Positions 8,456 through 18,018 are shown, numbered from the stretch's first letter. The stretch: DNA of 64,000 nt from G963664115 sp965263045 (GCA_965263045.1 CBDHGK010000041.1:124001-188000); one strand, 5' to 3'. Translations and numbers: made by a program. The notes: generated from the letters alone by a model not told the origin.

Positions 8456-8737
8456 GGCGAGCACTCATACTCGGGTGAGCGACAAGAAGTGAAACCGACG
8501 TCGCACGTCGACGATCAGCCGGACTTCGATACCACCGGTTCGCCATCAGCGAGGTCCGGGTGAAAAACAGTGCCTGATCGGGCCGGACTTCTGGATTCAT
8601 AGCTTTACGATTGAAGATGCTACAGATATCGTGCACCACCGTGCAGGCTCTGACCAGTGGAAAGAGCCGGGATCGCTCCCGGGTTGGGGTAGAATACGCG
8701 TCTCGGAAGATACGCAAACAGAGTAGGAGGCAATGGG

Positions 8738-9589
8738 ATGCGCAGCAAGATTCTAGTGATATCGCTGGCCGCCATAACGGGCGTTGCTCTCGCCGCTGTC
8801 ACAGCAGCGACGCAGCAGCCGGAGCAACCGCCGGTCGAAATCAGCGAAGTGACCGACGGCCTGTACATCGTCACGGGGCCGGGAGGCAATGTCGGGGTAC
8901 GCGTGACATCGGAAGGCGTCATCGTCATCGATGACAAGTTCGAGGACAACTACAACGACATCATTGCCAGCATCGAGAGCGTCACGGACCAGCCCATCCG
9001 GTACGTCGTCAACACCCATCATCATGGGGATCACACCGGCAGCAACGTTCAATTTGCGGCGCTCGCTCCGATCCTCGCTCACGAGAATGTCCGCGCGAAC
9101 ATTCTCAGGAACGAGCAAGCCGGGCCGCCGTCCATTGTCTATACAGATCGAACGGCCCTCTACCTCGGCGGTGCGACAGTGGAGGCCCGTTACATGGGCC
9201 GCGGGCACACCGATGGGGACTCCGTCGTATATTTTCCGGACCTCGGGGTCGTCCACATGGGCGACCTGTCTTTCGGAGGGGCAGCGCCCTACATCGACTT
9301 CGGCAACGGAGGAAGCGCCATCGAATTGATGAATACCTACGACAGCATTCTGGAACTGGACTTCGATACGGCTATTCCAGGTCACGGCAACGTGATGACG
9401 AAGGCCGATGTCGCGGCGTTCCGGGAGGCATTCCAGGGACTGCTCGACACGGGTCGGCAACTGATATCGGAGGGTGTTTCCGAGGACGACCTGGCCGCCC
9501 GCCTGGCTCAGGAAATCCCGGAATTGAGTTACGAAACCGGGTTCCCGGCGCGGAGCATACCGGGTATTTACCGGGAACTCTCAGAGTAG
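8738..9589 (+). CDS. exported MBL-fold metallo-hydrolase
   Basis: 283 residues. A signal peptide (residues about 1-24, ending TAATQ) points to the periplasm. The zinc motif H-x-H-x-D-H is present at 94-99 (NTHHHGDHTGSN), with later ligands in MGRGHTDGDS and IPGHGNVM. This set fits the QuiP/SoxH-like or beta-lactamase-related branch of MBL-fold hydrolases. AGGAGG precedes the ATG. No operon partner: upstream is a 280-base gap and downstream an aminotransferase after about 110 bases. Substrate unknown. Confidence 0.88.
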   Translation: MRSKILVISLAAITGVALAAVTAATQQPEQPPVEISEVTDGLYIVTGPGGNVGVRVTSEGVIVIDDKFEDNYNDIIASIESVTDQPIRYVVNTHHHGDHTGSNVQFAALAPILAHENVRANILRNEQAGPPSIVYTDRTALYLGGATVEARYMGRGHTDGDSVVYFPDLGVVHMGDLSFGGAAPYIDFGNGGSAIELMNTYDSILELDFDTAIPGHGNVMTKADVAAFREAFQGLLDTGRQLISEGVSEDDLAARLAQEIPELSYETGFPARSIPGIYRELSE

Positions 9590-9698
9590 CCTCTGCCCTC
9601 TTTATCAATCGAATACGGTGCCCTGGGGGCTCCCCGGGAGTTCGCCCGGGGCACCAAACGGGCGCCGCAACCATCCCCTTCCCGTCCTGCCCGTCTTG

Positions 9699-10895
9699 AT
9701 GCAACCCATGCGTTTTTCCGAACTGACCGATCGGTTTCCGGATTCAACCAATCGTCTCTACCAACGGCTTGGCGAGTTGAAATCCGCCGGTGTCGCAATC
9801 GTTGACCTCATCGGGGGCAGTCCGAACAACATCGGGATCACTTTTCCTCAGGCAGTACTCGATGGCATTCTGACCCGGGCTTCCGCCCGGGCCCGGACCT
9901 ATCGCCCCGAATCTCTTGGCCAGCGGGTCGCGCGTGATGCGATCGCGGCGCATTATGGCAACCCGTCTGTCTCGGCCGAACACATCCTGCTCACACCCGG
10001 AACCAGCACCGCCTACTGGTACCTGTTCAAACTCCTGTGCGAACCGGGCGACCATGTGCTTTGCCCGGTGCCCACGTATCCCCTATTCGACTACATTGCG
10101 CGTCTCGCCGGGGTGGAAGTTTCACACTACCGCCTTGACGAGGACCGGGGGTGGGCCATCGACCTCCGGGACCTGGAAGATCAGATTACGGGACAGACCC
10201 GCGCGGTTGTTCTGATCTCACCGCATAACCCCACGGCTATGGTGGCCAGCCGGGATCAGCTCAGAAGCGTTGCGGCAATTTCGCGTCGTCACCAACTCCC
10301 AATTATCTCGGATGAGGTTTTCTGGAATTTCGGCGTCGAGAACCATCCTGTTCCCAGACCCCTGGAAACCGACGCACCGCTGGTCTTCACCCTGAACGGC
10401 TTTTCAAAGATGTACGCCCTTCCCGGACTCAAGCTGGGGTGGACTGCGATCTCCGGTGAAGACGCGCTGGTGGAGAAGTCGATCACGACACTGGAACTCA
10501 TTGCGGACACGTTTCTCCCCGTCAACGAAATTGTCCAGTTTGCGGTGCCGGACATATTCGATCAGGGGGCGGCATTTCTGAAAGACTACACGCGGCGGGT
10601 GCGGATGTGCCGAGACACCCTGCTTGAGATACTGGGGCCGGTCGTTCGGATTCCACCTTCCGGCGGATTCTACGTGGTGATTCCCTTCAACGCCAAAAAA
10701 TGTTACGCCGAAGAGGAAGAGCTCGCGATCATGCTACTGGAGGAAGACCATATCCTCGTCCATCCCGGATACTTCTATGACATCGGGGGAATCACCTCGT
10801 GTTTTCGTTTCTCCACGATAAAGACGTTTGAACGAAGCCGCTGGCGCGGCGGACGCTGCGCGTGGGCTGACCGAGGGGTGATCGTCAGACTGTAG
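9699..10895 (+). pseudogene. class I/II PLP aminotransferase with its C-terminus replaced by an IS end
   Basis: The frame from the ATG at 9699 reads MQPMRFSELTDRFPDSTNR (an earlier ATG at 9618 gives an improbable leader). Fold-type I features: LLTPGTSTAYWYLFKLL, VLISPHNPTAMV, IISDEVFW and the PLP lysine region FTLNGFSKMYALPGLKLGW. It follows the family normally to HILVHPGYFYDIG (about base 10790). There the IS91-type element begins and supplies an alien tail of about 35 residues. The last 20-30 native residues, which close the active-site domain, are missing and were not found beyond the element. Probably inactive; substrate unknown. Confidence 0.75.
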
Positions 10896-10920
10896 AGTGT
10901 GGGCCTCAAAGGAGGCCCAC

Positions 10921-11817
10921 ATGACTGATTTGCGGAAACGGATGCTGGAAGAACTCCAGCGCCGCAATTTCTCTCCAACAACAATCCGAACCTATCTGCG
11001 AGTCGTTGAAGACTTCGCTCGCTATTTTGGCACGCGCCCCGATCGTCTCAGCCAGCAACACCTGCGGCAGTATCAGTTGCATTTGATCCAGGAGCGAAAG
11101 CTCGCGATCAAGACTGTAGGTCTGCACATTGCCGCGCTGCGATTCTTCTTTGTGAAGACGCTACGGCGTCCATACCTGAAGCTGGATCTCCCGTATCCCA
11201 AGATGCCGAAGCGACTGCCGACTGTTCTGAGCAAAGAGGAGGTCACCCAACTGATCGGCTCCGCAAACAACCTGCTCGATTACACGATGCTGATGACCTT
11301 GTATGCCACTGGAATGCGTCGGGCCGAGTTGATCGGGTTGAAGGTCCAGGACATCGATAGCCAGCGCATGATCATCCACATCCGTCAGGGCAAGCGCAAC
11401 CGGGATCGCGATGTGCCATTGCCGCCAAAGCTGCTGAATACACTACGGGAGTACTGGCTCTGGATGAAGCCTGGGACCTATTTGTTTCCCGGCATGGTCG
11501 ACAACTGGCGTGCCGACAAACCCCTCACGTCCAAGTGCGTGTGGTTGGCGGTACAAAATGCGGCGAAACGTGCCGGAATCAAGAAGCGTGTATCGCCGCA
11601 CACGCTGCGTCACAGCTGGGCCACCCACCTACTGGAGAATGGCACCGATCTGCGCACCATTCAGATGTTGATGGGTCACTCGGACCTGCGAGCCACCAGC
11701 GTCTATCTGCACTTGTCTCGCCGTCATTTGCAGACGGTCGCCAATCCCGTAGAGACCCTGCCGGTTTCCAGGCTCGATACGGTGAAGCGCTCCAGAAAAA
11801 GGAAGCAGAAACAATGA
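10921..11817 (+). CDS. tyrosine recombinase of the IS91-type element
   Basis: 298 residues from the ATG at 10921, preceded by AAAGGAGG. An N-terminal SAM-like (core-binding) domain (SPTTIRTYLRVVEDFARYFG) is followed by the catalytic domain with Arg in GMRRAELIGLK, HTLRHSWATHLL (H-x-x-R), GHSDLRATSVY (His and nucleophile Tyr). These are all the residues needed for strand exchange. The stop overlaps the transposase start (ATGA, 11814-11817), a common arrangement in IS91-like elements, so it is assigned to the element and not to an integron or prophage. Confidence 0.92.
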   Translation: MTDLRKRMLEELQRRNFSPTTIRTYLRVVEDFARYFGTRPDRLSQQHLRQYQLHLIQERKLAIKTVGLHIAALRFFFVKTLRRPYLKLDLPYPKMPKRLPTVLSKEEVTQLIGSANNLLDYTMLMTLYATGMRRAELIGLKVQDIDSQRMIIHIRQGKRNRDRDVPLPPKLLNTLREYWLWMKPGTYLFPGMVDNWRADKPLTSKCVWLAVQNAAKRAGIKKRVSPHTLRHSWATHLLENGTDLRTIQMLMGHSDLRATSVYLHLSRRHLQTVANPVETLPVSRLDTVKRSRKRKQKQ

Positions 11818-12995
11818 CGCGGTCCGCCGTGGAGGTGGCCGACATCCTGCGCGCGCGGGGCAACGACTTCATCGACCGTCATCGAAACAGAATCGATTTC
11901 CAGCAGCTGAAGGTGATGCATGCCATCGTGCGTTGCCGAACAGCCGCTCTTGGCGGTCATATCGATGCCTGCCCGCGATGTGGGGGCGAGGGGACCATCT
12001 CCTACAACTCATGCCGTAATCGCCATTGTCCGAAATGCCAGACTCAGGCGCGTCAGCGCTGGATCGCAGCCAGAGAACGTGAACTTCTCGCGACACGATA
12101 CTTCCATGTCGTGTTCACGCTGCCAAAGGAACTACATGCGCTTGTCCTGCAGAATCCGGTTGAACTCTATAACCTGCTGTTCCGCACCGTGGCCGAGACG
12201 CTGCGGGAGGTCGCGAGAAATCCCAAACACCTTGGCGCCGAGATCGGCTTCTTCCTCATCCTGCACACATGGGGACAAAACGTGCTGTTTCATCCTCACC
12301 TCCACTGCGTCGTTCCCGCCGGTGGAATCGCACCGGACCGTTCGCGATGGATTCGGCCGCGCTACCCTTTCTTCCTGCCTGTAAAGGTTCTGGGGAAAAT
12401 ATTCCGGGGAAAGTTCGTTGACGGATTGCGGAAGGCGTTTCGCAGAGAGTGCCTGACCTTCGCGGGACAGATCCAGCAGTTATCCGAACCGAAGAGCTTC
12501 GCGGCTTTCCTGCGACCGTTATTTCGCCAACCTTGGGTCGTCTATGCGAAGCCGGCATTCGGTGGGCCCGAACAGGTATTACGCTATCTCGGACGCTATA
12601 CCCACCGTGTTGCCATCTCCAATCATCGATTGTTGTCCTTCGACGGCGGCCAGGTCACGTTCCGTTGGCGGGATTACGCGCGTGGCAACAAATCAAGAAC
12701 GATGACGGTTTCCGCCGCCGAGTTCATCCGCCGCTTCCTCCTCCACGTGCTGCCGAAAGGTTTTGTCCGCATCCGACATTTCGGTTTCATGGCGAACGCA
12801 CAACGTTCCGCATCCATGGAACTTTGTCATCGTTTGTTAGGAATGGCGTCGACCGATCCTCACGAGGAAGCCCCTGCGAGCGACTCGGCCGGGTTATGTC
12901 CCGTCTGTCAGACCCCGATGAAGGTCATCGAGAGGCTGACCGCTGCGCAGATCGCATGGAGCTTCACTTCCATATGCTTTGCAGATACGTCGTAG
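11814..12995 (+). CDS. IS91-family HUH (Y2) transposase
   Basis: 393 residues. The N-terminal zinc-binding domain carries CPRCGGEG and CRNRHCPKCQ (about 49-71). The HUH metal motif is HPHLHCVVPAGG, and the paired tyrosines are in YLGRYTHRVAISN. A second Cys pair near the end (CPVCQTPM) is also usual. It nicks and joins single-stranded DNA for rolling-circle transposition. Translationally coupled to the recombinase by the ATGA overlap. The frame is intact. Confidence 0.95.
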   Translation: MTRSAVEVADILRARGNDFIDRHRNRIDFQQLKVMHAIVRCRTAALGGHIDACPRCGGEGTISYNSCRNRHCPKCQTQARQRWIAARERELLATRYFHVVFTLPKELHALVLQNPVELYNLLFRTVAETLREVARNPKHLGAEIGFFLILHTWGQNVLFHPHLHCVVPAGGIAPDRSRWIRPRYPFFLPVKVLGKIFRGKFVDGLRKAFRRECLTFAGQIQQLSEPKSFAAFLRPLFRQPWVVYAKPAFGGPEQVLRYLGRYTHRVAISNHRLLSFDGGQVTFRWRDYARGNKSRTMTVSAAEFIRRFLLHVLPKGFVRIRHFGFMANAQRSASMELCHRLLGMASTDPHEEAPASDSAGLCPVCQTPMKVIERLTAAQIAWSFTSICFADTS

Positions 12996-13381
12996 CAGAG
13001 ATTCCAGTTACACACTTTCCAGACGTGCTCGCGCACGCCGCCGCCCACGTGTGTCTTGATCTCAAAAATGCTTCCAAATCGAGCCTCGACCCGCACCGCA
13101 GACTCTCTAAAACTGCTGCTCCGGAACCCACACTCCTCGTCGCCACCCCGCCACTCGCCCTTGTCGAGTCCCGTCCCGTGACAATTTCAACCCGCATTCC
13201 CGTACTTTCTCCATAGCCCACCGCGTCCGCCGCAAACGCCACCGGCTTCCTTCAAACGTCGTTATCGAAAGTGCCCGAAAATCTCGTCCCCACGACGCTT
13301 TCTCGCTCGGCACTTCCGATGAACGCTAAATGTTTTAAGAGAGGTTCTTCCTCGGATTCGGAAGCGCGTTCAGTAACAGAG

Positions 13382-15904
13382 TCAAGCGTCCGCTTTTCGG
13401 AGCACTTCAAGCGGCTTCTGATTCAGGACCCGAAAGCTGGCCGCCCACCCGGTAATCACGGCAAGCAACGCCGTCAGGCCGGTCGCGATTACGAGAGGCA
13501 CCCCGTTAAACGCATAGGTTCCGTCCATCAACTGGTGAACCACTAATGCCGTAAACGCGGCCGCCAGCAGGCTGCCAATTAAACCGGCCGCCAGTCCCAG
13601 GACGAGGAACTCGACTGAAAACACCCCAATAATTCTGCGGCGGGTGGCCCCGACTGTCTTCAGGATCGCAACTTCGCGAATACGTCGATAGCGGGTTCCG
13701 GCAATACTGGAAGCAAGGATAACGAGTCCGCCCAGAATGGCGAAACCTGCGACAAACCGAACCGTCAAGCTGATCCGTCCGACCATTTGCTGAACGATCT
13801 GCAGAATATCGGCGGCGTTGACGACAGTGACGGATGGATAACTTGCGAAAACGGCACGTTGCAAAGCTCCGACCTTTTCGGCTTCAACCCGCAGGGCCCC
13901 GTAGTAGATGCCGGGAAATGCGTCCAGGGTGCCGGGCGTCAGAATGAACTGGTTGTTCGCTCCGGCCCGGGTACCATCGGTCCGGCGGACATTTGCGACG
14001 CGGGCGGACTGTACCCTTCCGTCGATACTCCATTCGACAGTATCGCCGGGCGAGAGGCGCAGGATGCCGGCCGCGTTCTCTTCCACCGAGACCAATCCCG
14101 GTTCGCTCCCCCCGTCCCACCAATCCCCTTCGAGAATCTCCGTGGCCTCGGGCTGCTCCTCGGACCACGTCAGGGAAAACTGGACCCGGAGGTAGCGCCG
14201 TTCACCGTCGACGAGGTTCATTTCTTCGATTGGAACTCTGTTGACCGCGTGAAGCATACCCCGCACTGCCGGGGCGGCCGGCGGCGCTTCGATCACCCCG
14301 TCCTGCGTCTCGAGAAGGGCCCACAATCCGTCCTTTTCCCGATCGGTGATGTTGATCATATATACGTTGGGCATATCGGGCGGGGCGCTGGTGAGGAGCT
14401 GGTCGACCAGCGACAGCTGCAAGAGGTGGATCGAAAGCGTGAACATCACTCCGATACCGAGGGCGACCAGGATGGCGACCATGTGTGTGCCGGGTCTGTA
14501 CAAGTTGGCGACGCCGTGCCTGAGTCCGGGATGCCAATGCATGGAATAGCGGAGCAGCACACGCCGGACCACGACCATCAGACCTTTTCCGACCGCAGCC
14601 AGCAGGAGGACGCTGACGACGAGGCCGCCGGCAAAAATTGAACCCGCCTCAAAAGACGAACCAATCCATATCGCCATGGCCCACGATCCAAGCGCGATCG
14701 CGCCAAAGGCGCCATAGGGGCGCCAGTCGCGGCGAGGAGCGATGGCTTCGACCATGTCCCTCCTGAAGATCTGGGCGGGTCGTATGTCTGCGATTGACAG
14801 CAGTGGTGGAAGCGTAAACAGCAGTGCGGTCAGGAGTCCGGCGGCCAGTCCCTGTACGATCGGTGCAGCCGACAGCACCATCTGGACATCCACATCGAAA
14901 TAGTCCCCCAGAAACTGAGGAAAAACCCACTGAGCTGCGAATCCTGCAACGACGCCAAGAATACTCCCGGTCAATCCCAACAAACCCGCCTGAACCAGAT
15001 AAATCCGCATGACCTGGCGCGATTTCCCGCCGAGACATTTCATCATCGCGATCGAATCCATCTTCTGGCGCAAGTGGCCCGCAATGGAGGTGGCCACACC
15101 GATGCCACCCACAATCAACGCGATCAGGCTGACAAGGCTCAAGAATGTGGTCGCGCGCCTCAATCCGCGCGATAACGACCGATTTTCCTCGGTGAAATCA
15201 GAGATACGGGCGCGCCGCCCGAATACGGCCTCGATTTCAGCTCGCGTGGCATCCAGGTCCGTCCCCTCCGGCAGGCGAAGCAGCAAACGCCGGGTCGCCC
15301 GACTGCCACGGACGTTGAGTCCGGCATCGTCAAATCCCGCCGGAGTCATCAGGACACGGGGACCCAGCGTGAACCCGGTGGTCATCCGGTCGGGTTCTGA
15401 AAGGGAAACTGCGGCAATCCGAAATTCGGCGGCACTCACCTGGACGGTATCACCCACTTCGACACCCAGTCGCAGCAACAGATCGGCGGAAACGATCACG
15501 GCGTCGTCACCCATCCGGGCGTCCGGGGGATCGACCACAATCGCCCCGTAGTAGGGGTAGACCGACAGGTCGGCCGCTTTGATGGAACTAAGCAGGGGTT
15601 GGGGTTGGGCCTGGGAGGAGGACATCGAAACGGTCTCCGTCACCGGCGTGTATTCGATTCCCCGCTCTCGAAGTCCCTCTAGGAAAGCCAGTTCCGCTTC
15701 GGTCGGATCGACAGAAAGTCGAATCACCAGGTCGGCGCCCATGAGTGTCCGCGCCTCAGCGAGCAAGGTGTAGCGGACCGACTCGTTGAAGCCCTTGACG
15801 CCGCTCAACGCAGCAACCCCGGCCGCAATTGAGAGTACGACAAATACGAAGCGGCCCTTTGAAGCACGCGCCTCGCGCCAGGCCATTCTTAATGCAAACC
15901 GCAT
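13382..15904 (-). CDS. ybbP: ABC transporter permease, FtsX-like, YbbP type
   Basis: 840 residues from the ATG at 15902-15904 (MRFALRMAWREARASKGR); an ATG 21 bases earlier is possible. One N-terminal transmembrane helix, then a periplasmic domain of about 220 residues. Two FtsX-type membrane blocks follow (about 260-480 with GGIGVATSIAGHLRQKMDSIAMMKCLGG, and about 720-830 with ASSIAGTRYRRIREVAILKTVGATR). The length and duplicated architecture match the YbbP exporter branch. With the ATPase upstream and tesA divergent, the neighbourhood is that of enterobacterial tesA-ybbA-ybbP. Substrate unknown. Confidence 0.85.
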   Translation of the reverse strand: MRFALRMAWREARASKGRFVFVVLSIAAGVAALSGVKGFNESVRYTLLAEARTLMGADLVIRLSVDPTEAELAFLEGLRERGIEYTPVTETVSMSSSQAQPQPLLSSIKAADLSVYPYYGAIVVDPPDARMGDDAVIVSADLLLRLGVEVGDTVQVSAAEFRIAAVSLSEPDRMTTGFTLGPRVLMTPAGFDDAGLNVRGSRATRRLLLRLPEGTDLDATRAEIEAVFGRRARISDFTEENRSLSRGLRRATTFLSLVSLIALIVGGIGVATSIAGHLRQKMDSIAMMKCLGGKSRQVMRIYLVQAGLLGLTGSILGVVAGFAAQWVFPQFLGDYFDVDVQMVLSAAPIVQGLAAGLLTALLFTLPPLLSIADIRPAQIFRRDMVEAIAPRRDWRPYGAFGAIALGSWAMAIWIGSSFEAGSIFAGGLVVSVLLLAAVGKGLMVVVRRVLLRYSMHWHPGLRHGVANLYRPGTHMVAILVALGIGVMFTLSIHLLQLSLVDQLLTSAPPDMPNVYMINITDREKDGLWALLETQDGVIEAPPAAPAVRGMLHAVNRVPIEEMNLVDGERRYLRVQFSLTWSEEQPEATEILEGDWWDGGSEPGLVSVEENAAGILRLSPGDTVEWSIDGRVQSARVANVRRTDGTRAGANNQFILTPGTLDAFPGIYYGALRVEAEKVGALQRAVFASYPSVTVVNAADILQIVQQMVGRISLTVRFVAGFAILGGLVILASSIAGTRYRRIREVAILKTVGATRRRIIGVFSVEFLVLGLAAGLIGSLLAAAFTALVVHQLMDGTYAFNGVPLVIATGLTALLAVITGWAASFRVLNQKPLEVLRKADA

Positions 15905-15910
15905 CTTACT

Positions 15911-16140
15911 TAGCGTCGGGCCCACCGGCCCACTCCGTTTCCCACGTCCAGAGTGCTCATACTCCTAATGCTTTGTACAAATTCCGGGAACTCGATCGCC
16001 GGCCGGTCCCCCCACGCCCTTCAGCTTCTTTTTAGCGTCGGGCCGACCGGCCTTCTCCGTTTCCCACGTCCAGAGTGCTCATACTCCTAATGCTTTGTAC
16101 AAATTCCGGGAACTCGATCGCCGGCCGGTCCCCCCACGCC
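15911..16140. repeat. tandem duplication (two 108-bp copies, period 122) in the ybbA-ybbP gap
   Basis: The segment 15911-16018 is repeated at 16033-16140 with very few differences (for example CCCACCGGCCCAC versus CCGACCGGCCTTC near the left end). It fills nearly all the space between the ATPase stop and the permease start, so any leader or promoter signal of the permease exists twice. Within each copy GCCGGCCGG is a palindrome. No ORF of note. Confidence 0.9.
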
Positions 16141-16165
16141 CGTTGCGTTCAGAGAATGCTTCGGC

Positions 16166-16855
16166 TCACGGATGGCTTTTCACGGCTTCGTCCTGGACGA
16201 TCCGGCCGTCGAGCATCATGATCCGGCGGTCCGCATGGGAAGCCAGTTGCTGATCGTGCGTCACGAGAACGAGGGTCGTACCCCGCTCCTGGTTCAGTTT
16301 GAGAAGCAGTTCCAGAACATGGTTTCCATTGGTGCTGTCCAGATTGCCGGTCGGTTCATCAGCCAGGAGAACGGCGGGCTCCATCATGAACGCCCGGGCT
16401 ATGGCCACCCGCTGTTGTTCGCCTCCCGACAGCTGTGCCGGATAGTGGTCCTCGCGGTCGAGGAGTCCCACGCTCTCAAGCAGTTCCTGCGCGCGGCCCC
16501 GCGCACCGTTGGCACCATCGCCGGCCATCTCAGAGGGCAGGAGAATGTTCTCCATAGCTGTCAGGGTGGGCATCAGCTGATACGCCTGGAACACGAATCC
16601 TATATTGCGCCCGCGGATCGTTGCCAGTTCGTCCTCTCCAAGTTCGGTGATTTCGACCCCGTCGACTGACACGGAGCCCGACGTCGGCCAGTCCAGACCC
16701 GCTAACATCCCCAGTAGCGTGCTCTTGCCACTGCCTGAAGGCCCCATAAACGCGACGACCTCGGCCGCGGGCACCTCGAAGCTGATGTCCCGGAGAATCT
16801 CAACGCGGTGCGTCGGCGTTTCGATGGTCTTGACGAGATTTCTGACAACGATCAT
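16166..16855 (-). CDS. ybbA: ABC transporter ATP-binding protein, YbbA/LolD type
   Basis: 229 residues, the usual length. Walker A GPSGSGKST (about 38-46), Q-loop FVFQAYQLMP, signature LSGGEQQRVAIARA, Walker B VLLADEPTGNLD and H-loop LVTHD are all present. This ATPase class pairs with FtsX-type permeases of the MacB/LolCDE/YbbP group. It is the promoter-proximal gene of the pair; the permease follows after a 261-base gap filled by the tandem duplication. Divergent from tesA with about 150 bases between. Confidence 0.93.
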   Translation of the reverse strand: MIVVRNLVKTIETPTHRVEILRDISFEVPAAEVVAFMGPSGSGKSTLLGMLAGLDWPTSGSVSVDGVEITELGEDELATIRGRNIGFVFQAYQLMPTLTAMENILLPSEMAGDGANGARGRAQELLESVGLLDREDHYPAQLSGGEQQRVAIARAFMMEPAVLLADEPTGNLDSTNGNHVLELLLKLNQERGTTLVLVTHDQQLASHADRRIMMLDGRIVQDEAVKSHP

Positions 16856-17009
16856 TTCTGGGCGGACAACTCCGTAATCCGTTCACTTATCGTACACTAT
16901 CCATTCGGAGCGGAAGCGTGTCGAACCGAAGTTGAAAATTGATCGTGATGAGCCCCGGAGCTTGTCACCCGTCACTGTTGACTCCTGGCGATGCGCCAGT
17001 CATACCCTT

Positions 17010-17708
17010 ATGAGGCCACTTCCAGAACACCTGGTGATCCTGATCATGACCCTGGGCCTGTCGGCGGCGGCAGGAGGCTGCAGTGCCCAACCGGAAAACC
17101 GTCCGTCGCCGGGCCGGGAAGCTGCAGACCTATTCAATGAGGCGAACGACGCGGATCTGCCGATCATTCTCGCTTTTGGCGACAGCCTGACCTTTGGAAC
17201 CGGCGTGGATCGCGAGTTGTCCTACCCTTCCCAGCTGCAGGACGAACTCGACCGGCGCGGATACAACTATCGGGTGATCAACAGCGGCGTCAGCGGGGAA
17301 ACCACCAGCGGTGGCATCGCCCGTCTTGAAACGGCCCTGGCGCTCGAACCCGAAATCGTCATCCTCGAACTTGGAGGTAACGATGGCCTGAGAGGAGTTC
17401 CTGTAGAGGTGGCGAGAGAAAACCTCCGGACGATGATCGCCGCATTCAACGAGATTGGATCACGAGTGATTCTTGCCGGGATGACGCTCCCGCTGAACTA
17501 TGGGCCCGACTATATCCGGTCGTTTGAATCGATATACACCGATCTTGCAGAAGAACTCGATGTCGTACGCATCCCGTTCTTTCTCGAAGGCCTGATCGAA
17601 GAATACGAACGATACATGCAGCGTGACGGCATACACCCGACGGGCGAAGGTTACACAATTGTTGTCGCGACGGTCATCGATACGATCGAACCCTACCTCA
17701 TACACTAG
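17010..17708 (+). CDS. tesA: TesA-like SGNH hydrolase (arylesterase/lysophospholipase), lipoprotein
   Basis: 232 residues from the ATG at 17010 (a longer frame from 16932 has no signal sequence). The N-terminus has a lipobox-like AAGGC (Cys about 24), so it is probably a lipoprotein. SGNH blocks: FGDSLTFGTG (nucleophile Ser), SGVSGETTSGGIARL, ELGGNDGLRG (Asn) and RDGIHPTGEG (Asp and His). It hydrolyses acyl thioesters and lysophospholipids in the periplasm. Divergent from the ybbA/ybbP pair, as in many gammaproteobacteria. Its TAG stop lies inside the first bases of the repeat element that starts at 17705. Confidence 0.9.
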   Translation: MRPLPEHLVILIMTLGLSAAAGGCSAQPENRPSPGREAADLFNEANDADLPIILAFGDSLTFGTGVDRELSYPSQLQDELDRRGYNYRVINSGVSGETTSGGIARLETALALEPEIVILELGGNDGLRGVPVEVARENLRTMIAAFNEIGSRVILAGMTLPLNYGPDYIRSFESIYTDLAEELDVVRIPFFLEGLIEEYERYMQRDGIHPTGEGYTIVVATVIDTIEPYLIH

Positions 17709-18018
17709 CAGTCCGTGGCAGGAGTCTCGCGGGCCGCGCGCAGGGGTCTTCGGGTTGCAGACGCGAAGTGAGGAGCGGAACGATGGTTTTTCATCGTGAC
17801 CCGTCTTACTGAATGCCGGACAAAGCCTGTGGGGCGCCTGCGGCCTCCGTTTGAAACGTCGGTGGCCCCCCTGCGCCCATAGGGTTACGGCGAAACGGGG
17901 CCGTCTTCGTTGTCACCGACTCCTCGCAATGAATGAGCATTGCAACGTCGTCACCTCCTAGAAATCGGCCCCGTTTGGCCGTAACGCGGCCCGCGAGACT
18001 TCTGCCACGGGCTGCTAG
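17705..18018 (-). repeat. 314-bp element with 33-bp terminal inverted repeats, copy 1
   Basis: The ends 17705-17737 and 17986-18018 are inverted repeats matching at about 31 of 33 positions (CTAGCAGYCCGTGGCAGRAG...). TA stands at both outer edges, as for a TA target duplication. Inside is a core bounded by the 10-bp inverted repeat AACGGGGCCG (17894-17903 and 17966-17975), with hairpins GCAATG/CATTGC (17926-17943) and ACGATG/CATCGT (17780-17797). It is homologous along its whole length, in the opposite orientation, to the element at 54389-54663. No coding capacity; the antisense ORF across it is not credible. The rest of the gap, 18019-18201, is blank. Confidence 0.8.

Larger units (their letters stand above)
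10795..13290 (+). mobile_element. IS91-type element with tyrosine recombinase and HUH transposase
   Basis: Two coupled genes (10921-11817 and 11814-12995) lie between long imperfect inverted repeats. The left arm at 10816-10858 (CGATAAAGACGTTTGAACG...) mirrors the right arm at about 13221-13267 (...CTTCAAACGTCGTTATCG), with weaker similarity reaching CTCG/CGAAAA blocks near 10795 and 13290. Outer limits are therefore approximate. No target duplication is seen, as expected for rolling-circle elements. The segment 12996-13290 is non-coding right end. The element truncates the upstream aminotransferase. Confidence 0.8.

Noticed and set aside
10921..11817. Tyrosine recombinase considered as an integron integrase for the cassette array
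   Set aside because: It is coupled by ATGA to the IS91-type transposase, lies inside that element's inverted ends and shows no extra IntI-specific segment between the conserved boxes.
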